Origin: Bacteroidales bacterium
GTDB lineage: Bacteria; Bacteroidota; Bacteroidia; Bacteroidales; UBA932
Length of the DNA: 64,000 nt
Assembly: GCA_015060405.1 (NCBI GenBank)
Contig: SUYN01000001.1
Location: 186,001 to 250,000, forward strand
Direction of reading: 5' to 3'
Part shown: positions 8,381 to 15,657 of the stretch, one piece after another
Layout: the number at the start of each line of letters is the position of its first letter
Numbering within the stretch: position 1 is the first letter of the stretch
Position numbers and translations under genes: made by a program
Notes under the pieces: generated by a model
The model's input: the letters and a program-made list of their open reading frames with translations, nothing else
Told to the model about the DNA's origin: nothing
The model's database searches: none

Positions 8381-9556
8381 TTATGCTTTATTGGTTAGGA
8401 ATCCCAGCCTTGCCTCGATCTCGCGGGCGTAGCCGAACGGACGCACCTTGACAGTGACGTTCACCTTGCCGGTCGCGAGCACGTTCTGCGATGCGTCGAT
8501 GACGCAGCGGCATCCGCTTCCGTCCACTGCGGAGAGCTCGCCCTTGGATGTCATCTGAGCATCCACGGCCGACTCGACCGCCGACTGCCAGCTCTTGATC
8601 ACGCCCGGCAGCATGGTGCCGTCCTCGTTCACCTCCACCTCCATCACGAGGAAGTCAAGAAGGGTGTCGTATGCGATCCTCGCCACCTTGTCGATGGTGC
8701 GGCGGGCCGTCAGATGCGCATAGTCGTCCGTAGGCGCGCAGCACATAGGGTCGTCTGCATAGTAGTAGCCCTGACGGCCGATATGGATGCGCGGCACGAT
8801 GTAGCCCTTGTCGTGGATGGCGCGCACGGTGTCCATGTCCGCATCCACCAGGCTGTCGCCCAGGTACATCGCATCTGCGCCGAGCCTTCCGGTCAGCACG
8901 GCCCCGATGTTCCTCTGGATGGACAGGGACGCCACCTTGCCCGCAAGAAGGCCTATGGCTGCGTCATCGCTCCCTTCCTTGGTGTCTCCGACCACGATGG
9001 CGACGCGGTTGTAGTCCTTCTGCGTCATGTCCGGCAGGTTGGCCGCCGACTCGAACGAACGGCCCTCCAGGATGACGAAGACCGGAGCGTAGAGAGCTTC
9101 CGCACAGTGCTCGGCTGAAGCCTGGGCAAGCGGAGCTGCAGCGGTCACGTCACTGGAGATGCCGACGGTCACCTCGCTCACGGCTGTGCTTGCGAGCACC
9201 ACGCCGCGCACCTCGCCCCTGAGGGACTCGACCAGCTTCACGAGCTTGCCGGTGTCCTTGGTGCAGAAGTCCTCCATGGTGGTGGCGGCAGAGTAGCCGA
9301 CGATGTACAGAGGCGTACCCTCCGGAGCCTCCTTGTAGAAGTCATCCACAAGCTCCACCAGACGTGCGTTGTTGTCAGCTGTGATCCCGAGGTCGTCAAG
9401 GCTCGACGGGCCGTATATCTTGCACGGCTTGCCTTCGGCGAACGTCGTGGCCACCGGAGTGGCTCCGAGAAGCACCAGGGCAAGAAGACCGTCCTGAGAT
9501 TCAGGCACGGTGCCCAGAAGACCATTCAGATATTTGATTGTTACTTTTGGTAGCAT
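8381..9556 (-). CDS. Tail sheath protein (DUF2586-type)
   Basis: 391 residues resembling the DUF2586 contractile-sheath group of Mu-like and Bacteroidetes phages. Visible features are a Rossmann-like core with AIVVGDTKEGSDDAAIG, a segment beginning RRTIDKVARIAYDTL near residue 285, and a C-terminal strand VNVTVKVRPFGYAREIEARLGF typical of sheath handshakes (split here only for description). It comes after the coat gene and before the tube gene. Role: contraction that drives the tube through the envelope. Confidence 0.8.
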   Translation of the reverse strand: MLPKVTIKYLNGLLGTVPESQDGLLALVLLGATPVATTFAEGKPCKIYGPSSLDDLGITADNNARLVELVDDFYKEAPEGTPLYIVGYSAATTMEDFCTKDTGKLVKLVESLRGEVRGVVLASTAVSEVTVGISSDVTAAAPLAQASAEHCAEALYAPVFVILEGRSFESAANLPDMTQKDYNRVAIVVGDTKEGSDDAAIGLLAGKVASLSIQRNIGAVLTGRLGADAMYLGDSLVDADMDTVRAIHDKGYIVPRIHIGRQGYYYADDPMCCAPTDDYAHLTARRTIDKVARIAYDTLLDFLVMEVEVNEDGTMLPGVIKSWQSAVESAVDAQMTSKGELSAVDGSGCRCVIDASQNVLATGKVNVTVKVRPFGYAREIEARLGFLTNKA

Positions 9557-9572
9557 ACTATTCGGTTTTAAT

Positions 9573-9597
9573 GGGTCCCGCCCGAGTGACGGGACCC
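9573..9597 (-). terminator. Hairpin after the coat gene (possible attenuator)
   Basis: Inverted repeat GGGTCCCG / CGGGACCC with a 9-nt loop in the 49-bp gap between coat and sheath genes. It lacks a clean T-tract in the minus direction, so it may partly terminate transcription or protect mRNA ends, giving coat protein in excess of tail proteins. Confidence 0.45.
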
Positions 9598-9605
9598 GTT
9601 ATAGG

Positions 9606-10514
9606 TTAGGCTGCTGCTGCTGCGTCCTGGCGGATTACCCACACTCCCTTCTTGTCGGTGCGGCGTCTAGCACCACCGGCATTCACGAGGAAGCTGTATG
9701 CGTCACCGTAGTAACCTGGGTCACCCTCGCTGGCGAACATCTTGACCTCGCCCCTCGAACGGCTGACTGCGCCCTCGTACCACGCGAGTCCGCCGGCGTT
9801 GTCGGTCGCCGCGCCAGCGGCAGTCTTGGCCTTGAGTGTGCCGTCAGCTGCGTAGCGGAGCACTGACGAGCGCATCATCACGTTGAACGATGCGAACTGT
9901 CCGAGGATACCTCTCTTGAGGTCTGCGCAAGCCTGGTATGCGGCCATCTCGTTGTTGCTGAGGCTGGTGATGAGCTCCTGATACATATGGGCATCAAGGA
10001 GGAGGTAACGGCCCTCCTGCGGGATGTCCTCTGCGTTGAACTCAGCCATAAGCGAGAGGAGGTCGTCCTTGGTCAACGCCTTTCTTGTGCCTGTCGCAGA
10101 TGCGGTGTGTGCCTTGACGGCTGCACCGGTTGTGGTGATGACCTTGGTGACACCGCCAGCCCAAGCCGAGAGAATGTATTCTCCGACGTGGTTCACAAGG
10201 TTCGCACGGTCCTCGCGGAGCACGCTTTCTCTCTTTGAGTATGAGAGCTGGAGTTCCTCAGTGAACTGGATGACCACCGGGTCAGTGGTGAACTCGTGGA
10301 GGTTGTAGGTCACCTCGTTGTCAGTCCTCTTCTTGTAGGCTGCAGGGAGCTGCGATCTGTCCATCTGGACAGCTGACGCAGAGCCCGCATTCGGGATGTG
10401 TACTGTCTTGTTAGACACGTACTGGTCGTCGTTCACGGCCTTGCTCATAAACGACTCTTCCGGCCAGAGGCCGTCGACAATGGATTTAATCCATACTTCT
10501 TTCTGTAGTGCCAT
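9606..10514 (-). CDS. Major capsid protein
   Basis: 302 residues. It follows the protease/scaffold gene by 5 bp, the standard head order. The sequence fits the HK97/P22-type coat group used by Bacteroidetes Mu-like phages: an N-arm, an ELQLSYSKRESVL helix, a domain with GRYLLLDAHMYQEL, and a C-terminal segment ending in an alanine-rich tail after VWVIRQD. It assembles the icosahedral shell. The strong hairpin immediately downstream fits a highly expressed gene. Confidence 0.8.
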   Translation of the reverse strand: MALQKEVWIKSIVDGLWPEESFMSKAVNDDQYVSNKTVHIPNAGSASAVQMDRSQLPAAYKKRTDNEVTYNLHEFTTDPVVIQFTEELQLSYSKRESVLREDRANLVNHVGEYILSAWAGGVTKVITTTGAAVKAHTASATGTRKALTKDDLLSLMAEFNAEDIPQEGRYLLLDAHMYQELITSLSNNEMAAYQACADLKRGILGQFASFNVMMRSSVLRYAADGTLKAKTAAGAATDNAGGLAWYEGAVSRSRGEVKMFASEGDPGYYGDAYSFLVNAGGARRRTDKKGVWVIRQDAAAAA

Positions 10515-10519
10515 ATTGT

Positions 10520-11632
10520 CTACTTGTTGAATGTTTCGTTGAACTTCGCCTCATAGAGGTCAGGGTAGTTGTTCTTGAGCTCCGCAAGACGCTCAGCCCT
10601 GTCGATCTCGTCCCATGACATAGCCTCAAGCTGTGCACGCACCGACGGTGACTGTGCCTTGCCTCCGATGAAGCTGCTGATGCGTCCCGCAGCCTTCGGC
10701 ATGGCGTCGATGACTGCCTTGACACCCGGCTCGTCGTGTTCCATGAGGGCGAGGAACTGCGCCTTCTGCGACTCCTGGATACGGCCTTCTGTCACGGCCT
10801 GGTCGAGATAGGCGTTGCGGGCCTGCGCGGTCGCCTGCTTCCTTTCGTTTTCAAGTGTCTCCACTCTTGCCTCCAGAGCTGGTACCTTAGCGGCTTCATT
10901 CTCCAGCTTGGCAACGGCTGCCAGCGCCTGCTCTTCAGTCGCGGCATCCTTGAATGAGGAAAGTTTCCTCAGTTCTTCCATAAATACCATATTATTGTCT
11001 GTTTGTGGCTGTGAATTCAGCCGGTTAGTAAATTCATAGATCGCCTCTGCGGTGGATCCCTCGGCAGGGGCCTTGCCGTCCTTGCGGTCGTAGATCCCGT
11101 CGGCCAGCTTCAGGTCAAGGGCCTCCTGGGCGGTCAGCCAGTGGTCGGAGCCGTCGAACCATCGCGCACGCACCTCGTCCGCTTCAAGACCGGCACGCTC
11201 GGCGACGATACCCACCAGCGTCTCCGTGAGGGAATCGATCTGGTCGGCATAGGCCCGGATGTAGCTCGAAGAGCCATGGACACCTCCGGACACTGCATGA
11301 AGCATCATCCGACTGAATCTGGACATGTGAAGAGGACGGCCGCACAGGGCGATCACGGCTGCCATGCTGGCTGCCACGCCGTCGATGTAGATGTTGATGT
11401 CCGCCTCGGATTCACGGATGGCATTGAAGATCGCAAGACCAGCATACACCTCGCCGCCCATGCTGTTGATGCGCACGTCGATGTTCTTATATCTTGAGCT
11501 CAGCTCCCTGATCTCCGCCACTACGGCGGCACTGTCGACCTTCTCCTCGGTTCCGATATAACCGTACAGGAGAATGCCGACGGCATCCTCTTGCTTCTCC
11601 GGCAATATCACATTGAAAAAACCTTCCTTCAT
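10520..11632 (-). CDS. ClpP-like head maturation protease with scaffold C-terminus
   Basis: 370 residues from the ATG at 11632; a GTG six codons earlier (11650) is also possible. The N-terminal 200 residues are a ClpP/S49-type serine protease: the INSMGGEVYAGLAI strand-turn, a nucleophile Ser in GVAASMAAV and a His in MMLHAV, about 23 residues apart. The C-terminal part is a coiled coil rich in Glu, Ala and Lys, then a helical region suited to scaffolding. A low-complexity linker (NSQPQTDNN) separates the two, followed by two Met codons that could start a separate scaffold, as lambda Nu3 does within C. Role: internal scaffold of the procapsid and its cleavage. Confidence 0.85.
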   Translation of the reverse strand: MKEGFFNVILPEKQEDAVGILLYGYIGTEEKVDSAAVVAEIRELSSRYKNIDVRINSMGGEVYAGLAIFNAIRESEADINIYIDGVAASMAAVIALCGRPLHMSRFSRMMLHAVSGGVHGSSSYIRAYADQIDSLTETLVGIVAERAGLEADEVRARWFDGSDHWLTAQEALDLKLADGIYDRKDGKAPAEGSTAEAIYEFTNRLNSQPQTDNNMVFMEELRKLSSFKDAATEEQALAAVAKLENEAAKVPALEARVETLENERKQATAQARNAYLDQAVTEGRIQESQKAQFLALMEHDEPGVKAVIDAMPKAAGRISSFIGGKAQSPSVRAQLEAMSWDEIDRAERLAELKNNYPDLYEAKFNETFNK

Positions 11633-11650
11633 TGCAAACTTATTTTGCAC

Positions 11651-11798
11651 AAATTTGCAACGTCAAAAGGATTCAACAAAATTGTAATTTACTGAACATC
11701 AAACCTTTATACCAACATCGCCAAACCGATTCGCATTCATTAATTATATATTTTCCAAATTATGAGAGACTTCCCAACTTTGCTGAAAACGCATATAT
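11651..11798. promoter_or_regulatory. Divergent late promoter region
   Basis: This AT-rich 148-bp gap separates the leftward head/tail operon from the rightward packaging operon. On the minus strand TAAGTTTG at 11634-11641 matches the Bacteroidetes -7 element, and a TTTG lies 21 bp upstream. That would put the transcript start at or inside the ATG, so it is uncertain. No clear plus-strand promoter is seen. A phage activator probably works here. Confidence 0.4.
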
Positions 11799-12284
11799 AT
11801 GGGAACATTGACTACTGAACAGAAGAAGAGCCTGGCAAAGGAGCTTTACATACAGGGCACCTACACCTACGCCGAGATCGCGGAAAAGGTGGGCAGTACC
11901 CGTCAGACGATATCCAAGTGGGCTGAGGCCGGCAAATGGGACGAGCTGAAAACCTATGCGACTGCAGGAAAAGACCGCATTCTGAAGAACATTTATCTGA
12001 GAATAGAGCAGCTGACCCAGAAGACCCTGGACTGGGAAAGAATCGTGAAAGAGCACAATGGCAACGTCCCAGCTGCGCTTATGATAATGGCACCAAGCAA
12101 AGGCCAGGCAGATGAGATAATCAAGTTGTCGGCTGCAGCAAAGAAGCTGGAGAGTGAAATGAATATTGCCGGACTTGTAGATGCGGGCATCGGGTTCTGC
12201 AACTTCATGCGCACCATAGACCTCGACGAAGCCAAGAAGATAGCCAAGTACTGGGACATGTTCCTCACCGACCAGATGAAGTGA
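11799..12284 (+). CDS. Small terminase subunit-like DNA-binding protein
   Basis: 161 residues. Residues 23-50 form a helix-turn-helix (YAEIAEKVGSTRQTISKW), the usual DNA-recognition domain of small terminases. The rest is helical and suited to ring formation. It lies 1 bp before the large terminase. Mu-like phages use this subunit to recognise the pac site near the left end. It is the first gene of the rightward packaging operon. Confidence 0.75.
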   Translation: MGTLTTEQKKSLAKELYIQGTYTYAEIAEKVGSTRQTISKWAEAGKWDELKTYATAGKDRILKNIYLRIEQLTQKTLDWERIVKEHNGNVPAALMIMAPSKGQADEIIKLSAAAKKLESEMNIAGLVDAGIGFCNFMRTIDLDEAKKIAKYWDMFLTDQMK

Positions 12285-12285
12285 T

Positions 12286-13818
12286 ATGACAGCAGAAGAG
12301 AGAAAAAAGAAGCAGGAATGGGATGATTATCTCAAGGACATAGCCAATGCCACACCCGTCGAGGTTGACCTGTCAGAGGCCGAGAAGGCCAAGAAGAAGG
12401 CCTATCTCGAAAAGCATCCTATAGAATGGATCAAGTACTTCTTCCCGAACTATGCGAAGTATGAGTTTGCCAAGTTCCAGGTCAAGGCCATCAACAGACT
12501 CATCAATAACGACGACTGGTTCGAGGTGCTCAGCTGGAGCCGTGAGCTCGCCAAGTCCACCATCGTGATGTTCGTGGTCTTGTACAGGGTGCTGACCGGT
12601 CGCAATCACAATGTCATCCTGGCATCCGCAACCCAAGACGCAGCCATCCGTCTCTTGAGGCCTTACAAGGCCAACCTTGAGGCAAACGGAAGACTCCGCG
12701 CCTTCTATGGTGAGCTGGTGGGCAAGCATACGTGGACCGACTCTGAGTTCGTCCTGAGCACCGGAGCGTCATTCCTCGGCATCGGTGCCGGCAACGCACC
12801 CCGTGGATCCAGAGCGGAAGCCGTCCGTCCGGACATCCTTCTGCTCGACGACTTCGACACCGATGCGGACTGCCGCAACAAGACCATCCTCGACAAGAAG
12901 TGGGAATGGTGGGAGGAGGCCTTCTATCCGACCAAGTCAGTGTCTGAACCGACCCTCATCATCTTCTGCGGCAACCTCATCGCGAAAGATACCTGCGTAG
13001 CCAGAGCCGGAGCCAAGGCTGACCACCACGATATCATCAACATCGTCGACAAGGACGGCAACAGCGTGTGGCCGGAAAAGAACAAGCCCGAGCATATAGC
13101 GCGCATCCGCAGGCAGATCTCCACCAAGGCGTTCCAGCAGGAGTACATGAACAACCCCGTGTCCGAGGGCAAGATCTTCAAGAACCTACCGCTCGGCAAG
13201 GTACCGCCACTGAAGAAGTTCAGGTTCATCGTCGTGTACGGTGACCCGGCCTACTCCAACAGCAAGGCCGACAAGAAGAACTCCACCAAGGCCGTGACGG
13301 CAATGGGATTCCTGAAGGGAACCTACTACATCCTGAAGGCGTTCTGCGCCCACGCCAGCAACGACGAGTACATCGAGTGGTTCTACACCCTCAAGAGCAT
13401 CCTCGGCGACAGTGTGCCGGTCTACTTCATTCAGGAGAACAACACCCTGCAGAACCCATTCTTCGAACAGGTCTTTATGCCGATGGTTCGCGAGAAGAAC
13501 GCCCTCAAGGGAGAGAACCTGTACATCCGCGGAGACGACCGCAAGAAGGGCGACAAGGCGACCCGTATCGAGGCGAACCTTGAACCGGTGGACCGAGAGG
13601 GCCGTCTGGTGTTCAACGAGGACGAGAAGGACAACCCGCATATGATGGAGCTGATGGACCAGTTCAAGATGTTCGAGCTGCACCTGCCGTACTGCGCCGA
13701 CGGTCCCGACTGCGTCGAGGGAGGCAAGTACACCATCGACCAGAAGATGCGAGAGGTCTCTGCAACCGTCGACACCGTCAAGGTGGATGATCTGATTGAC
13801 AAACGTAACAGAATGTAA
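12286..13818 (+). CDS. terL: Terminase large subunit
   Basis: 510 residues. The ATPase half has a variant Walker A region at about residues 84-94 (SWSRELAKSTIVM) and a Walker B ILLLDDFD. The C-terminal RNase H-like nuclease begins with VVYGDPAYSNS, whose Asp is a metal ligand. The length is typical for Mu gp28-like motors. Together with the small subunit it cuts host-linked phage DNA and pumps it into the head. The next gene starts 1 bp after its stop. Confidence 0.9.
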   Translation: MTAEERKKKQEWDDYLKDIANATPVEVDLSEAEKAKKKAYLEKHPIEWIKYFFPNYAKYEFAKFQVKAINRLINNDDWFEVLSWSRELAKSTIVMFVVLYRVLTGRNHNVILASATQDAAIRLLRPYKANLEANGRLRAFYGELVGKHTWTDSEFVLSTGASFLGIGAGNAPRGSRAEAVRPDILLLDDFDTDADCRNKTILDKKWEWWEEAFYPTKSVSEPTLIIFCGNLIAKDTCVARAGAKADHHDIINIVDKDGNSVWPEKNKPEHIARIRRQISTKAFQQEYMNNPVSEGKIFKNLPLGKVPPLKKFRFIVVYGDPAYSNSKADKKNSTKAVTAMGFLKGTYYILKAFCAHASNDEYIEWFYTLKSILGDSVPVYFIQENNTLQNPFFEQVFMPMVREKNALKGENLYIRGDDRKKGDKATRIEANLEPVDREGRLVFNEDEKDNPHMMELMDQFKMFELHLPYCADGPDCVEGGKYTIDQKMREVSATVDTVKVDDLIDKRNRM

Positions 13819-13819
13819 T

Positions 13820-14257
13820 ATGAGCACATTTATCCAGCTGCCGGACTACGACAGCACAATACACAGGGACATACTGGACTCCCTGCTCAGAGGCGAGGCC
13901 AATGACGGCAGCCGCATCATCGAGGACTGCGAGATGCAGGCCATCGCCGAAATGAAGTCCTATCTCAACAAGGCTTATGACGTCGAGAAGATCTTCACGG
14001 CGCAAGGCACGGCAAGACACCCGCTCGTGCTGATGTACGCCAAGGACATCGCCGTCTATCACCTCTCCTGCATACATAACCCCTACAAGATGTCGCAGGT
14101 GCGCAAGGACCGCTACGAGAGGGCCGTGGACTGGCTCAAGGGCGTCGCTGCAGGGCTCCTGACCATCGACGGGGCGCCTAGGCTGCCCGAGGAAGAGGCT
14201 GCGGACAAGAGCCCGTGGCAGATTGAGAACAACGAGTTCCGCACGACACATTTCTAA
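13820..14257 (+). CDS. Gp36-like protein (DUF1320)
   Basis: 145 residues from the ATG at 13820; the open frame extends eight codons further but into the terminase. It is similar in length and helical pattern to Mu Gp36/DUF1320, with RHPLVLMYAKDIAVYHL in the middle and a conserved DRYERAVDWLKGVAAG helix. Mu-like phages encode it among the head genes, and it is thought to be a head-tail connector (neck) protein. It lies between the terminase and the portal gene. Confidence 0.7.
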   Translation: MSTFIQLPDYDSTIHRDILDSLLRGEANDGSRIIEDCEMQAIAEMKSYLNKAYDVEKIFTAQGTARHPLVLMYAKDIAVYHLSCIHNPYKMSQVRKDRYERAVDWLKGVAAGLLTIDGAPRLPEEEAADKSPWQIENNEFRTTHF

Positions 14258-14280
14258 CAGACTTCAAACACTATTCGAAC

Positions 14281-15657
14281 ATGGCAAAAAAAGGAAGACC
14301 GGCGACCAACAGAAGGATACAGGCCGGAGGATTCGCACAGATCTCACCAGAGAGACAGAGACTTGACATACTGCTCCAGGCACCGGAGCTCTTTCACTTC
14401 GACATAGCGAAGTATATGAGCTCGCTGAGCAGTGCTACGGCGATAGATATGTACAACAGAGCAAGACTCTACGATATGTATCAGTCAGCCTTCCTCACTG
14501 ACCCTCACCTCATCGGCATCAAGCGCAAGAGGCTCGTGGGAGCCTGCCGCACGCCTATCGAGTTCGTGCGCAACAACAAGCCGGACGAAGAGGTCAACGC
14601 GGTGCTGAAACAATCGTGGTTCAGACGATTCAGAAAGGACGTCGTTGAATCGGAGCTCTGGGGCTTCTCACTGCTGCAGTTCTACCGCGACAGCGACGGA
14701 TCCATCAACTATGACAGCATCCCTCGCAAGCACTATGACCCTGTCAAGCAGGTGGTGCTCCGCTACCAGTCGGACGTGGACGGCGAGCCGGTGGACAGCT
14801 TCAGCAACACCCTTGTCGTAGGCGATGACCCTCGCGGCGTCGGCCTGATGTCTGCCATTATGCCTTACGTCCTGTACAAGCGCGGAAATATGGGAGACTG
14901 GGCGCAGTTCTGCCAGATCTTCGGTATGCCTATCCGTGAATACACCTACGACGCCGGAGACGAGGAAGCCCGCAAGAGACTCATCGAGGACGCACGCAGG
15001 CAGGGCGCCAATGCAGTCTATATCCACCCGAAGGAAAGCGCCCTGAACATCATAGAATCGGGCAACAAGACAGGATCATCAGACCTGTACAAGGACTTCA
15101 CCGCCGAGTGCGACTCTCAGATGTCCATCGCTATGCTCGGCAACACCCTCACCACAGATGCCAAGGCAACCGGCACACAGGCGCTCGGTACCGTCCATCA
15201 GGAGGAGGAAGACGAGATTAAGGAGGAGGACGAGGCACTCATCCTCGCCGTGCTCAACGGCTCGCAGATGCTCAAGATCCTGCAGACCCTGGGACTCAAT
15301 GTCGAGGGCGGAGAGTTCCGCTTCATCGAAGCCAGGAACATTGACAAGACCGTCCAACTCAATGCGGTGACACAGCTGCACGAGAAGCTCGGCCTGCCTA
15401 TCGATGACGACTACCTGTACGACACCTTCGACATCGACAAGCCGGAGAACTACGACCAGCTCAAGGCCGAAGCACTCAAGAAAGAGGAGGAGAGACGGAA
15501 GCAGCAGGACGCCATGATGCAGAAGCTGCAGAAGGGAGGCAACGAGAAGAAGCCGAAGATGCCGGAGCTCAAGAACGAGGTCGAGGTCTCATTCTGGGAC
15601 AAGGTCAGGGGTTTTTTCTCGGAAGCCCCGCAGGACGGGGCAGGCTTTCCGTTCTGA
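14281..15657 (+). CDS. Portal protein (DUF935, Mu gp29-like)
   Basis: 458 residues. It fits the DUF935 portal family: an N-terminal segment with SSATAIDMYNRARLYDMY, a core with DWAQFCQIFGMPIREY, and a C-terminal region of charged helices. It forms the dodecameric ring at the head vertex through which DNA enters and leaves. The last 13 codons overlap a -1 frameshift signal (15612-15641) leading into the MuF frame. The unshifted end is FFSEAPQDGAGFPF. Confidence 0.85.
   Translation: MAKKGRPATNRRIQAGGFAQISPERQRLDILLQAPELFHFDIAKYMSSLSSATAIDMYNRARLYDMYQSAFLTDPHLIGIKRKRLVGACRTPIEFVRNNKPDEEVNAVLKQSWFRRFRKDVVESELWGFSLLQFYRDSDGSINYDSIPRKHYDPVKQVVLRYQSDVDGEPVDSFSNTLVVGDDPRGVGLMSAIMPYVLYKRGNMGDWAQFCQIFGMPIREYTYDAGDEEARKRLIEDARRQGANAVYIHPKESALNIIESGNKTGSSDLYKDFTAECDSQMSIAMLGNTLTTDAKATGTQALGTVHQEEEDEIKEEDEALILAVLNGSQMLKILQTLGLNVEGGEFRFIEARNIDKTVQLNAVTQLHEKLGLPIDDDYLYDTFDIDKPENYDQLKAEALKKEEERRKQQDAMMQKLQKGGNEKKPKMPELKNEVEVSFWDKVRGFFSEAPQDGAGFPF
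15612..15641 (+). other. Candidate -1 frameshift signal joining portal to MuF protein
   Basis: Heptamer T TTT TTC at 15612-15618 sits in exact register with the portal codons TTT TTC. After a 6-nt spacer comes a hairpin GCCCCG / CGGGGC with a 5-nt loop at 15625-15641. A -1 slip enters the frame of the downstream MuF protein, which is open through this point and has no AUG start near its beginning. The fusion would run 14281-17573, 1,097 residues. Heptamer, spacer and stem are directly seen; use in vivo is inferred. Confidence 0.6.

Noticed and set aside
12373..13827. Several minus-strand frames of 60-213 codons
   Set aside because: They are opposite the large terminase, whose motifs are clear, and break operon layout.
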